Shown: positions 51,289 to 60,593, counted from the stretch's first letter. The stretch is 64,000 nucleotides of DNA from Microvirga subterranea (GCF_003350535.1 NZ_QQBB01000006.1:62001-126000), one strand, 5' to 3'. The notes: a model not told the origin generated them from the letters alone. Translations and numbers: made by a program.

Positions 51289-52707
51289 ATGGAGATCGAT
51301 CTCGCGATCCGCGGCGGCACCGTTGTCACCGCCTCCGACACGTTCCGCTGCGATGTGGGCATTAGGGGCGAGCGCATCGTTACGCTCGGCGAAAACCTTC
51401 GCGCCAAGCGGGAGATCGATGCTACCGGGCTCCTCGTGCTGCCTGGGGGCATTGACAGCCATGTTCACATCGCTCAGCCATCCGGGCCCGGGGTTGTGAT
51501 GGCGGACGACTTCGCCTCTGCCACGGCCTCGGCCGCGGCCGGCGGCAACACGACGGTTCTTCCCTTCGCGCTCCAGCAGCGCGGCACGTCCCTGCGGGCC
51601 TGTGTCGAGGAATATCGGCGGAAGGCCGAAAACGAGTGCTATGTCGACACGGCCTTCCACCTGATCATATCCGATCCGACGCCCGAGGTTCTGGGGCAGG
51701 AACTCCCCGCCCTGCTCAAGGATGGCTATACGTCGTTCAAGGTTTTCATGACCTATGACGATCTCGTGCTGAAGGATCGCGAGCTTCTCGATGTATTCGA
51801 GATCGCGCGTCGGGAGCGCGCCCTCGTGATGGTTCACGCCGAAGGATATGATGCGATCCGCTACATGACCGAGCGCCTCGAACGCGAGGGCCGGATCGCT
51901 CCCTATTACCATGCGGTTTCCCGTCCCGAGAGCGTGGAGCGTGAGGCCACGCATCGGGCGATCAGCCATGCGGAACTCGTCGACGTGCCGATCATGATCG
52001 TGCATGTGTCCGGCCGCGAGGCGATGGAGCAGATCCGCTGGGCCCAGTCCCGCGGCCTCAAGGTCTATGCCGAGACGTGTCCGCAATACATCACGCTCAC
52101 CGCCGAGGACCTGCAAGGTCCGAACATGGACATGAGCGGTGCGAAATACGTCTGCTCGCCACCGCCACGGGATGTCGAGAGCCAGGCGGCCATCTGGGAG
52201 GGGCTGCGCAGCGGCGTGTTCCAGACCTTTTCGTCAGATCATTGCCCGTTTCGCTACGATAGCCCCTCCGGCAAGCTCCACCCGAACGCAAAGTCCTCCT
52301 TCCGCTGGGTGCCGAACGGCATCCCCGGTGTTGAGACCCGCCTGCCGATCCTGTTTTCGGAGGGCGTCTCCAAGGGGCGGATCTCCCTCAACCGCTTCGT
52401 GGAGCTGACGGCGACCAACCACGCCAAGATTTACGGCCTCTATCCGCGCAAGGGCTCCATCGGGGTCGGCTTCGACGCGGACATCGTGCTCTGGGATCCT
52501 AACCGGCGCGAGGTCATCCGCCAGGAGATCCTCCACCACGGCGCCGATTACACGCCCTGGGAAGGATTTGAGGTCACCGGTTGGCCGGTGACGACGCTGC
52601 TGCGCGGCCAGGTCGTGGCCGAGGGTGGACGTATCGTCGGCGCCAAAGGGGCTGGTCGCATCCTGGCCCGAGACGTCTCAGCCTATGCAGCGCCCGCCGG
52701 CACCTGA
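51289..52707 (+). CDS. D-hydantoinase / dihydropyrimidinase family amidohydrolase
   Basis: A 472-residue binuclear-zinc amidohydrolase that opens cyclic ureides or imides. The HxH metal pair is in GGIDSHVHIAQPSG, the carboxylated Lys in YTSFKVFMTYDD, and further ligands in MVHAEGYDAI, IMIVHVSGREAM and SSDHCPFRYDSP. The C-terminal TNHAKIYGLYPRKGSIGVGF is characteristic. GAGGACGG precedes the ATG and the gap to the class V gene is 11 bp. It closes the apparent plus-strand operon; the next gene is on the other strand. Confidence 0.93.
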   Translation: MEIDLAIRGGTVVTASDTFRCDVGIRGERIVTLGENLRAKREIDATGLLVLPGGIDSHVHIAQPSGPGVVMADDFASATASAAAGGNTTVLPFALQQRGTSLRACVEEYRRKAENECYVDTAFHLIISDPTPEVLGQELPALLKDGYTSFKVFMTYDDLVLKDRELLDVFEIARRERALVMVHAEGYDAIRYMTERLEREGRIAPYYHAVSRPESVEREATHRAISHAELVDVPIMIVHVSGREAMEQIRWAQSRGLKVYAETCPQYITLTAEDLQGPNMDMSGAKYVCSPPPRDVESQAAIWEGLRSGVFQTFSSDHCPFRYDSPSGKLHPNAKSSFRWVPNGIPGVETRLPILFSEGVSKGRISLNRFVELTATNHAKIYGLYPRKGSIGVGFDADIVLWDPNRREVIRQEILHHGADYTPWEGFEVTGWPVTTLLRGQVVAEGGRIVGAKGAGRILARDVSAYAAPAGT

Positions 52708-52807
52708 AGGCGGCGGTGACGTCCGCAACAGGAGGTATTGCCGTCTAGCGTGTTTCAACTTCGTCAGGCTCTCCCAAGTGCGGGCAGAACTGTCGAAATC
52801 TCTGAGA

Positions 52808-54190
52808 TCATACTGGGTCGCGCCATTCCCCTAGATCCCAGTAGAGGCCCGTCATCAAGCGCAGCCCGTCGTGAAGGATATCCAGCGGCAGGTGCTCGTC
52901 GGGGCCGTGCTGCGAGCAGCCCGGATAGGAATGCGGAACCCAGATGGTGCGCAGGCCGAGAACGTCGGAGAAAATGTCATTCGGCAGGGTTCCGCCGAGA
53001 TTTGGCAGGATGACAGGCTTTTGCTTCGACGTGCGTTCGATCGAGGCAGCGGTGAACCGGACCCAGTCATCCTCCGGATCAAGCCGAGTAGCGTGCGAGA
53101 TCCCATCCACCTCCGCCACTGTCACCATGGGAAAGCCATGACGGTCGAGATGGCGGCGGAGGGCAGGCACGATGTCGTCCGGGTCGATGCCGACCACGAA
53201 GCGGAGCTGGCAGCGCGCCCAGGCACGAGGCGGCACGGCGTTCACGGGCGTCGCAGGATCCCCGGCCTCCAGGGCGAGCACGTCAAAGGAACACCAGCCG
53301 AAAACCTGCTCTGCGGGCGATAGTCCAGGCTCGCCCCATGCGCGGTCGATGACGGGCCCGTCAGGACCAGCCTCGACCACGCATTCCGAAAGAGCGCGGC
53401 GCACGCTGGCGGGGATGTCCCGCGGCACCCATGCGTCGATCTGGATGCGCCCGGTCGGCGACACGATCGTGCTGAGCGCATGTGCAAGCTGAATCGCAGG
53501 GTCCGACAGTAGACCTCCCCAATTGCCCGAATGATGGCCGCCACTGCGCGCCTCGATCGTCAAGTCGAAGGTTGCGACGCCGCGCGTGCCCAGGAAGAGC
53601 GTCGGCCGCTCGCGCGCAAGACGTGGCCCATCCGACGCGATCAGCGCATCGGCTCTCAGAAGGGCCTTGTGCTGCGTACAGAGTTCCCGCAGGCCGGGCG
53701 AACCGACCTCTTCGCCCATTTCGATGAGGAACTTCGCATTGAAGCCGAGCTTGCCGCGGGTTTGCAGAATGGCATCCAGGGCCGCGATATTGATCGCATG
53801 TTGCCCCTTGTTGTCAGCGACGCCACGGCCGTACCACCTGTCGTCGACTTCCGTCAGGACCCATGGTGACAGGCCTCTGCTCCAGCTCGAATCCAGCCCC
53901 CTGACCACGTCGCCATGGCCATATCCGAGGATCGTCGGCAGCTCCTCCCCTTCAATCCGCTCGGCGAACAGGAAGGGCGCTTGTGCGGCCGGATGCGCCA
54001 ACCGAGTGCATGTGAAGCCCAGACTTTCGAGCATCGGCCTGATCCCGACTTCGAGATATTCCGCCAGCACGCGGCTCCTCTCCGGGTTCTGGCTCTCCGT
54101 CGGCATTGCGATCAGGCGTGCGAGCTCGGTCTTGAAAACTCCGGACGCCACAAAGTCCTCGGCGCGCTCAATAGCCGCTTCACGGGTCAT
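52808..54190 (-). CDS. M20-family metallopeptidase / amidohydrolase
   Basis: A di-zinc hydrolase of about 460 residues. The ligands are His in LGYGHGDVVRG, the bridging Asp in GRGVADNKGQHAIN, the catalytic Glu-Glu in IEMGEEVGSPG, and the terminal His in GCSQHGPDEHLPLD. The dimerisation lid follows RSGGHHSGNWGG. Family members cleave dipeptides, N-carbamoyl or N-acyl amino acids, so it could act after the hydantoinase. The start is uncertain: ATG at 54190 fits family length, while 54259 is also open. It is divergent from the deacylase gene. Confidence 0.88.
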   Translation of the reverse strand: MTREAAIERAEDFVASGVFKTELARLIAMPTESQNPERSRVLAEYLEVGIRPMLESLGFTCTRLAHPAAQAPFLFAERIEGEELPTILGYGHGDVVRGLDSSWSRGLSPWVLTEVDDRWYGRGVADNKGQHAINIAALDAILQTRGKLGFNAKFLIEMGEEVGSPGLRELCTQHKALLRADALIASDGPRLARERPTLFLGTRGVATFDLTIEARSGGHHSGNWGGLLSDPAIQLAHALSTIVSPTGRIQIDAWVPRDIPASVRRALSECVVEAGPDGPVIDRAWGEPGLSPAEQVFGWCSFDVLALEAGDPATPVNAVPPRAWARCQLRFVVGIDPDDIVPALRRHLDRHGFPMVTVAEVDGISHATRLDPEDDWVRFTAASIERTSKQKPVILPNLGGTLPNDIFSDVLGLRTIWVPHSYPGCSQHGPDEHLPLDILHDGLRLMTGLYWDLGEWRDPV

Positions 54191-54344
54191 GTCGTAAACG
54201 GCTCCTCCTGCCGGTGTCGACGCAGTTCCACTGTGCTTGCGAATCCACCGTTCGACCATGGCGAATCGTCGGTCTGATGTTATCAAGCTACGGGATGCGT
54301 GTCCCGAGTAAGGCGCGTCAACATTCAAGAGGGAGTCGGCATCG

Positions 54345-55481
54345 ATGCATCGGTTGGAGGAGATTGAGATCCTGCAAGGCAGCTTCGGCACCAGCCGCCG
54401 TCTGCAGGTCCACCGCTTCGGCGAGGAAACGGCAGGGCCGAAGGTCTACATCCAGGCATCGCTGCATGCGGACGAGACGCCTGCGATGCTCGCAGCCCAT
54501 CATCTGCTCCAGCGCTTGATCGCGGCTGACCGGGCGGGGGAAGTGCTCGGCCAGATCGTCATCGTTCCGTTCGCCAATCCGATCGGATTAGCGCAGCGGA
54601 TGCTGAACATGCACCTCGGACGCGGCGACCTCGGGGGCGGCGGAAACTTCAACCGAAACTTTCCGGACATCGCGCCGGCGCTGATCGAGCGGCTCAAAGG
54701 GCGGCTGGGATCGGATGCTGCCGAGAACGACCGGGTCGTCCGCGCTGCCTTGCGCGAGGCCTCAGCCGACCTGAAGCCTCACTCGGAGCTCTCGGCGCTT
54801 CGCATCAAGCTCCTGCAGCTCGCGATTGACGCGGATATCGTGCTGGACCTGCACTGCCACTTCGAGGGCATCACTTATCTCTACTGCAACGGAGCGGGTT
54901 GGCCGGGCGCGCAGGATCTCTCCGCACAGGTTCAGAGCCATGCCACGCTGATCGCGACCGGAGGTGGGGGCGGAAGCTTCGACGAATCCTGCGACCTTCC
55001 CTGGGTGCGCATCAAGGAGGCCTATCCGGAGGTCCCGCTCAATCACGGTTGCCTCTCAGTGACGCTGGAGTATCGCGGCCAAGCGGATGTCAGCGACGAG
55101 CTCGCGGCCTTCGACGCGGATGCCCTGGTGCGGTTCATGCAGCGGCGCGGCGTGCTTGCGGGCGATCCCGGCCCTCTCCCGGACGCCTTGTGCGAAGGCA
55201 CCCCGGTCGATGCGGTCGATCATGTGCGAGCGCCCGTGCCCGGCATCATCGTGCACAAGGTCGCCCTTGGCGATAAAGTCAAGGAAGGACAGGTCGTGGC
55301 GGAGATCGTCTCGCCCGAGGCGCCGCTCGACAGCCCCCGCACGATCCTGCGCGCCCGCACCGATGGGGTGGTCTTTGGCAGGCTCTTCTCGCGGATCGCC
55401 CGTCCCGGCACCGCCTTTCTGTCCATCGCCGGAACCGACCCGGCCAAGGTGCCGGACAATCTCGGCGATCCCTATCCCTGA
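54345..55481 (+). CDS. succinylglutamate desuccinylase/aspartoacylase-like deacylase
   Basis: A 378-residue M14-fold zinc hydrolase. Zinc ligands are in YIQASLHADETPAM (His, Glu) and DIVLDLHCHFEG (His). GGGGNFNRNFPDI carries the Asn-Arg substrate clamp. A lipoyl-like beta module (about residues 290-360, VRAPVPGIIVHKVALGD) ends the protein. Such enzymes remove an acyl group from an N-acyl amino acid. GAGGGAG-type sequence stands upstream of the ATG at 54345. It shares a divergent promoter region with the M20 gene. Confidence 0.9.
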   Translation: MHRLEEIEILQGSFGTSRRLQVHRFGEETAGPKVYIQASLHADETPAMLAAHHLLQRLIAADRAGEVLGQIVIVPFANPIGLAQRMLNMHLGRGDLGGGGNFNRNFPDIAPALIERLKGRLGSDAAENDRVVRAALREASADLKPHSELSALRIKLLQLAIDADIVLDLHCHFEGITYLYCNGAGWPGAQDLSAQVQSHATLIATGGGGGSFDESCDLPWVRIKEAYPEVPLNHGCLSVTLEYRGQADVSDELAAFDADALVRFMQRRGVLAGDPGPLPDALCEGTPVDAVDHVRAPVPGIIVHKVALGDKVKEGQVVAEIVSPEAPLDSPRTILRARTDGVVFGRLFSRIARPGTAFLSIAGTDPAKVPDNLGDPYP

Positions 55482-55521
55482 GCCAACGATGGAGCCCCGC
55501 TCGCCACAGGGCCCCACTGCC

Positions 55522-56433
55522 TCAGATCCCCGCCTGTTCCTTGCACCACCGGGCGACCTGTTCGTGGGTCGCGAACCAGCACTGTCCCTTTGCCTTCGTA
55601 TGGGTGATGAGGCGGCGCAGGATTCCGATCCGGCTCCGGTGCCCGATGACATCCGGATGCATAGTCAGGACATAGAGGCCCTTCTCCTCCCAGGCTTCAT
55701 CGAACTCTGCCTTGAAGATCTCCTCGACGGCCGAGGGGGCCGTATAGGGGCGAAGGCCCGAGAAGCGCTCCATCACCAGATAGGCCGCGTCGTCCCTGAT
55801 CCATTCGGGCGGCAGTTCGACGACACCGGTCGACTCGCCGTTGGAGAGAAGCTCGTAGGGATCGTCGTCCGCCATGAGGCTCGAGTCGTACAAAAGCCTC
55901 ATCTCCCGGATGATCTCCAGGGTATTGGGCGAGAAGTCCCAACTGGCGGTGCGCATGCCGACGGGATCACGTCCGCTGATCTCTGACAGTTTCTCGGCGG
56001 CCCGGAAGCTGAGCTCGCGTTCCTTTTGATAGGGCAGAAGATTGTTGCGCTCGTGAATCCAAGAATGGATGGCGATCTCATGGCCTTCGCCCGCAATGCC
56101 CCGCACCTCGTCGGGATAGAGCATCGCCGAAACGGCCGGATAGAAGAATGTTGCAGGGATTTCCTCTTTCTCAAGGATCGCGCGGATGCGCGGCACGCCG
56201 CGCCGCGAGCCGTACTGCCCTTGGCTGATCATCATCGGGCTCTCGAGTCCATCGCGCAGCGGGATCGTGTCGTGGTCCGCATCGAAGGAGAGCGCGACGG
56301 CGCAGCGGGCGCCGTTCGGCCATTGGGCGGGCGTCAGGTCGCGGCCGGCGCGCGCACGCTCGACGATCCGGCGCCATGTCGGCTCCGGCCAGTCGTAGGG
56401 TTCTCCGTCGGGATGCGGCTTCCTGTCTGTCAT
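55522..56433 (-). CDS. NodB-fold polysaccharide deacetylase family, PuuE-like amidohydrolase
   Basis: A 303-residue cytosolic NodB-homology protein with no signal peptide. Metal and catalytic residues are in VALSFDADHDTI and HEIAIHSWIHERNNLLPY. VGMRTASWDFSPNTLEII and VLTMHPDVIGHRSRI are further family motifs. The long form with N-terminal DWPEPTWRRIVERARAG is typical of the subgroup that includes cofactor-independent allantoinase PuuE and other small-molecule amide hydrolases. It is therefore more likely to act on an amide or ureide than on polysaccharide. It converges with the deacylase gene. Confidence 0.87.
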   Translation of the reverse strand: MTDRKPHPDGEPYDWPEPTWRRIVERARAGRDLTPAQWPNGARCAVALSFDADHDTIPLRDGLESPMMISQGQYGSRRGVPRIRAILEKEEIPATFFYPAVSAMLYPDEVRGIAGEGHEIAIHSWIHERNNLLPYQKERELSFRAAEKLSEISGRDPVGMRTASWDFSPNTLEIIREMRLLYDSSLMADDDPYELLSNGESTGVVELPPEWIRDDAAYLVMERFSGLRPYTAPSAVEEIFKAEFDEAWEEKGLYVLTMHPDVIGHRSRIGILRRLITHTKAKGQCWFATHEQVARWCKEQAGI

Positions 56434-56665
56434 GGGATCCTCATGTATCCGTTCAATGATCGCCGCGACATTTCTAAGCTGCTATGCCCTACGAGACCAG
56501 CGCCTCCGAGACAGCGCCATGTCTCGAAAAACCATGTCTACTTTTCCGTCCGATCATCTAACGTAGGGACCGGGGCCTTGGGTCGGATCGATGGTCCGGC
56601 GCATCTCCCATGAACCGGAGTGGCATTCCTCGCTCCGCCAAAAAACATCTCTCGGGTAGGATCGC

Positions 56666-57514
56666 ATGAAGAATTCGAAGTTCATCAGGACCGTGGCGCC
56701 GGTTCTTGCACTTGTGGCGCTGCTCGGACAGCCGGCTGCGGCGAAGGAGTGGACGCAGATCACCATTGGTGTCGAGGGGGCCTTCCCGCCCTATAATTTG
56801 ACTGCGGCCGACGGCAAGGTCGTCGGCTACGACATCGATGTCGCCAACGAGGTCTGCAAACGGGCCAACCTCAAATGTCAGATCGTGGCGCAGGACTGGG
56901 ATAGCCAGGTTCCAAGTCTGCTCGCCGGGAAGTTCGATGCCGTTTTGACGATGGGGCCGAACCCGAAGCGGCGCGAGGTCATGGATTTCACCGTGCCTTA
57001 CGCGCGCACGTCGAACACCTTCGGCGTTCTCAAATCCTCGCCCCTCGCCAAGCTTCCGAAAACCGGCGAGGCCATGTCGACGAACGATAAGGCGGCCTGG
57101 GAGCCGGTTCTCAAGGACATCCAGGCGGCCCTCAAGGGCAAGACCATCGGTGTGCCGCTGTCCACGAGCCAGCAGCAGTTCATTGAGGAAACCTTCAAGG
57201 ACACGGTCACGGTGAAGACTTACAAGTCTTCCGAGCAGCATACCCTGGACCTCATTGCGGGCCGAATCGATGCCGTGTTCGACAATATCGTCTACCTCCG
57301 GGATGCGGTTTCGCGCCCGGGCAACGAGGAGGTCGCGATGGCCGGCCCGCTCCTGACGGGCGGCATCATGGCGACAGATACCTGCATCGGTCTGCGCAAG
57401 GGCGAGGACGATCTGAAGGCAAAGCTCGACCCGGCCATTCAGTCGATGATCGCTGACGGCACGATGAAGACGCTCTCCGAGAAGTGGTTCAAGTTCGACG
57501 TGAGCCCGAAATAG
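56666..57514 (+). CDS. ABC transporter substrate-binding protein, cationic amino acid type (paralogue)
   Basis: A 282-residue SBP family 3 protein with signal peptide FIRTVAPVLALVALLGQPAA and cleavage near AAAKE. Motifs ITIGVEGAFPPYNLTAADGK, GYDIDVANEVCKRAN, VAQDWDSQVPSLLAG and DLIAGRIDAVFDN parallel those of the protein at 45126. It has no adjacent permease. The pair flank the catabolic genes, consistent with one importer served by several binding proteins of different specificity. Confidence 0.9.
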   Translation: MKNSKFIRTVAPVLALVALLGQPAAAKEWTQITIGVEGAFPPYNLTAADGKVVGYDIDVANEVCKRANLKCQIVAQDWDSQVPSLLAGKFDAVLTMGPNPKRREVMDFTVPYARTSNTFGVLKSSPLAKLPKTGEAMSTNDKAAWEPVLKDIQAALKGKTIGVPLSTSQQQFIEETFKDTVTVKTYKSSEQHTLDLIAGRIDAVFDNIVYLRDAVSRPGNEEVAMAGPLLTGGIMATDTCIGLRKGEDDLKAKLDPAIQSMIADGTMKTLSEKWFKFDVSPK

Positions 57515-57524
57515 GGCAATTGGG

Positions 57525-57550
57525 GGCGGGGGGCAGCGCAGCCTCCCGCC
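57525..57550 (+). terminator. terminator-like hairpin after the binding-protein gene
   Basis: A 10-bp stem (GGCGGGGGGC / GCCTCCCGCC, one mismatch) with loop AGCGCA, 10 bp past the stop codon. There is no T-run, so termination strength is uncertain. Confidence 0.5.
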
Positions 57551-57683
57551 GCTTGCCGGGTCGAGTTCACCTTACTGGTCTTCGGATCGTTCAGGGTTCG
57601 GCCATATCGCCATCCTGTTGCCGGTTCGCCTAACACGCCTTGGCTACGATGCCTTCGCTGTCGGCATCATCTCGACCGCGACA

Positions 57684-58070
57684 CTATAGGCTCCGCTCGA
57701 GGCCGTTCGGCAGTGAGATCCAGATGACGGTTTGCGCCTCCGGGGAATGGCGTGACAGATGGCCCCTGCCGTGGGTGTCCTCCACCAGCACGAAGCTCCC
57801 CGCCTGAACGTGGCGCACCTCTCCGTCGCTCGTTTCGTATTCTACCGAACCGTCCAGCCTGACCGTCAGCACCGGTTCCGGGACCGTATGCCAAGCAACC
57901 TCGCGCATGCCCGCTGGAATGTGGGTGATGCGGACGCGGGACGCCGGATAGCTGCCCGTCACGTCGAACGGCACGGCATCGGGGTGCACCGTCCTCTTTG
58001 TCGTCGGCAATTCGAGTTCGTCGAAATGCGATTCGCCATCCGGGGTGGCATAGATGCGCAGGCACTTCAT
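57684..58070 (-). CDS. small cupin-domain protein
   Basis: A 128-residue single-cupin protein. The first cupin strand set is VRITHIPAGMREVAWHTVPE and the second VQAGSFVLVEDTHGRGHLSR. The metal ligands are reduced (His in AWHTVPEP, His in DTHGRGH), as in ureide- or sugar-binding small cupins. It faces the end of the binding-protein gene. It may serve as an isomerase or lyase of the catabolic locus, but linkage is only by position. Confidence 0.75.
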   Translation of the reverse strand: MKCLRIYATPDGESHFDELELPTTKRTVHPDAVPFDVTGSYPASRVRITHIPAGMREVAWHTVPEPVLTVRLDGSVEYETSDGEVRHVQAGSFVLVEDTHGRGHLSRHSPEAQTVIWISLPNGLERSL

Positions 58071-58771
58071 TGCGGCTGGGTCCTTCTAACTTTACGGACT
58101 AGGACGAAACCGTTTCACAAACGGCTGATCGGAAATCACGCTTTCAGTTCGGGCGTGAGCAAGGGAGCCTCGCCTCCACTTCGGGGCAAGGAACCCGGAC
58201 GTAAGCGCATCCAGGGAGCGACCATCGGAGGTTCGTAGGCGACCACGCATCGGTCCACCTTCAATCGGCATCATCCTCAGTCCAAGAGCGCAGGACGATG
58301 GGAGCGACGCCGGGTGCGACGTCGCAATGGAGGCGGGAACGGCTGCTCCTGGCACGTTCTGGAAGTGCACCGAATTCCTGCAATGGTCCACGAGCAAACC
58401 TTCATTTGGTTTACCCAGTATTACAATCATAACTCAGTTCGACATCGACCATATTCAACTTGCTGCGCCACCGACGATCAGCATGAGTCGTCTCGCATTG
58501 TTCCCATCCGATCCTTCGCGCTGCTGAAAAGAGGTCGGGCAGGATGATAGCTGGACCTGTCGGATAGGAGGCCGTCCCAAAGGTCCGACGGTTGGGCCGG
58601 CAGCACTCGACCAGCCGCGAGAGCGCCAGCGCCCGCAACCTTCCCCCTCGCGCTCGATCCTGAAGCGGATCCACACAGTTGCGTGAGGCCAGACCGATCC
58701 GCGGAACCGTGGTTCTGCCGAAGCGTCTGTAGGAATGTCGCCCTGTATTCCTACGTGAAGGACTTTTCCCT
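58071..58771. other. 701-bp intergenic region, no gene seen
   Basis: No supported ORF. CCGTTT-CAC-AAACGG at 58110-58124 is a perfect short palindrome 40 bp upstream of the cupin start and could be its operator. An AT-rich patch lies at about 58400-58460. The rest has shadow-like open frames. A promoter for the L,D-transpeptidase must lie at its right end. Confidence 0.4.
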
Positions 58772-59392
58772 ATGCGTCTAATCAGTGTGCTTGCAGCGTC
58801 CTTGCTTGGCACTCTCACGCTCGGAGCCGGTTGGGCGAAGGCTGACGTGCTGATCACCGTCGACAAGAGCGCCCAACGCATGTCGATCTCCGTGGATGGC
58901 AAGCCGCGCTACGCCTGGTCCGTGTCGACCGGCAAGGCAGGTCACGAGACGCCGGTTGGTACCTTCTCCCCATCCCGCCTGGTGAAGGATCACGCCTCCA
59001 AGGAGTGGGACAACTCGCCCATGCCGCACTCGATCTTCTTCACCCACCGCGGCCATGCCATCCACGGCAGCAATGCAATCCGCAGCCTGGGGCGGCCCGC
59101 TTCGCATGGTTGCGTCCGGCTTGCGCCGGCGAACGCCGCAAAGCTGTTTGCCTTGGTCCGCAGCGAGGGAATGCAAAACACAAGGATCGTGATCCAAGGG
59201 CATGAGACGAGGAAGACCGCTGCCCGGACGGTCAAGCGGGATCGGCCCAAGATCCGACCGGCCGAACCGATGTCGGTTGGGGCGGGCTATTCCAGCCGCA
59301 AACCGGATCGCCGTGACGCCTTGCGCCCCGCACCGGCCTATAATGGGTACGGAGGCCCGGTGAACACGCAGGCTATCTATGACTGGCGATGA
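58772..59392 (+). CDS. L,D-transpeptidase (YkuD domain)
   Basis: A 206-residue periplasmic peptidoglycan cross-linking or lipoprotein-anchoring enzyme. It has a signal peptide (MRLISVLAASLLGTLTLGAG, cleavage near AKAD), then the YkuD core. The catalytic motif is HGS...RPASHGCVRLAPANA with Cys114, and HAIHGSNAIRSLG upstream. A basic, Pro-rich tail of about 60 residues follows. GAAGGA lies before the ATG. It is a stand-alone gene. Confidence 0.9.
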   Translation: MRLISVLAASLLGTLTLGAGWAKADVLITVDKSAQRMSISVDGKPRYAWSVSTGKAGHETPVGTFSPSRLVKDHASKEWDNSPMPHSIFFTHRGHAIHGSNAIRSLGRPASHGCVRLAPANAAKLFALVRSEGMQNTRIVIQGHETRKTAARTVKRDRPKIRPAEPMSVGAGYSSRKPDRRDALRPAPAYNGYGGPVNTQAIYDWR

Positions 59393-59550
59393 GCCGAACG
59401 TGGGACCCCATCTGGGGTATCGACCGTCGCCTTTGCCAGCCGGGGCCGAACCTCTGACATCTCGCGATCGGGACGTGAGGTCAGCAGGACGTCTGTGACA
59501 GCGGACACATGCGGAACGGCATAGGACGTGCCCATCTTGCGGGGCCGAGT
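59377..59550 (-). pseudogene. remnant of a subtilisin-like (S8) protease C-terminal region
   Basis: On the minus strand the frame reads KMGTSYAVPHVSAVTDVLL, then RPDREMSEVRPRLAKATVD, and ends in TAG inside the L,D-transpeptidase 3' end. GTSYAVPHVSA is the catalytic-serine block of subtilases. Nothing upstream in the same frame shows the Asp or His motifs, and there is no start codon with a ribosome-binding site. It looks like the surviving tail of a deleted gene. Confidence 0.5.
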
Positions 59551-59783
59551 TCCTAGTGGTCGTGACCTGGCTGCTCGCGGATCAGGCGGGAAGACGAACG
59601 CCTCCGAGGACCGAAGGGGATGGGACTGCTGATCATCAGCACCGGCATCTCATTCGCGAGCAGGTGGCCAAGACTACGCCTGCAGACTTGCGCCATGAGC
59701 TCACTGTCCATCTCGACACCACCGATACGGAGGTCGATGCGAGCTTGTGGCTTTGGCCGTCGACGGCCGCGGTTCACATGCCT

Positions 59784-60593
59784 TCAGGCTTTCATCCGCG
59801 AGCCAGGACGCTTCCCGCCTGCTTCCGCCTTTTGGGCCGAGCTCTCCTCGACGGTTGGGTACACGCCAGCCAGCACCTGATCGAAGTGGCGGCGCAGGGC
59901 GTTGTTGCAGCCGCACGACAAGGCATCCAGGCGGTCCGGATCCGCGATCCGAACGCCACCCCTGCGCGTCTCCAGCAGGTGCCGCCGCTTCAGGGACTGT
60001 ATGACCCGGCTGACGTAGCTTCGACCGACCCCCATCATGGCGGCCAACTGCTCCTGCGTCAGCGGGATGTCGTGATCCCCGGTCCGGTCGATCGCCGCCA
60101 GCAGCCATTTGACCGTGCGCTGCTCGATCGTGTGGACCGCATTGCACGCCACCGATTGAAACACCTGCGCCAGCATGCAATCGGCATAGCGGGCGAACAG
60201 GTGCCGCAGGCTCGGCGATCGGGTCTCGAACTCCTCGAGATCTGCGGTCGAGAGGCGCAGGAACGGGCCTGGAAACTGAACCTCGGAGCGGGCAAAGGCC
60301 GGCAGGCGCCCTTGGCTCACGATCCCACCGACCGCTCCTTCTCGTCCGATCAGGGCCGTCTCAACCGTAAGGCCGTCCTCGAGTTCGACCACGAACGAGA
60401 CCAGACTGGGCCCACAAGGGAAGTAGACGAACCTGACCTCATCTCCCGGCTGGTACAGCTTGGCTCCAGCGTCGCCTTCCCACTCCTGGAGCGACGGTGC
60501 CACGATGGCCAAGTCTTCCGGCTTGAGTGCGCTCAAAAGATTGTTGTCGGCAATCCGCTCCCTGAGGCGGTCCGTGGCCTTGGGAATGTGCAT
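59784..60593 (-). CDS. Crp/Fnr-family transcriptional regulator
   Basis: A 269-residue regulator. The N-terminal cNMP-binding-like beta-roll covers about residues 25-130 (KLYQPGDEVRFVYFPCGPSL, ALIGREGAVGGI). The Crp-type helix-turn-helix is LTQEQLAAMMGVGRSYVSRV with IQSLKRRHLLETRRGGVRI (about 180-225). The Arg that contacts cAMP phosphate is not evident and there is no Fe-S cysteine set, so the signal is unknown. The last ~35 residues are a polar extension. It is divergent from the KaiC-like gene. Confidence 0.9.
   Translation of the reverse strand: MHIPKATDRLRERIADNNLLSALKPEDLAIVAPSLQEWEGDAGAKLYQPGDEVRFVYFPCGPSLVSFVVELEDGLTVETALIGREGAVGGIVSQGRLPAFARSEVQFPGPFLRLSTADLEEFETRSPSLRHLFARYADCMLAQVFQSVACNAVHTIEQRTVKWLLAAIDRTGDHDIPLTQEQLAAMMGVGRSYVSRVIQSLKRRHLLETRRGGVRIADPDRLDALSCGCNNALRRHFDQVLAGVYPTVEESSAQKAEAGGKRPGSRMKA

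Noticed and set aside
49537..52707. A standard allantoin degradation operon
   Set aside because: AllA-like and cyclic amidohydrolase genes are present, but the amidohydrolase motifs fit hydantoinase/dihydropyrimidinase and no recognisable allantoate amidohydrolase or urate oxidase is present.
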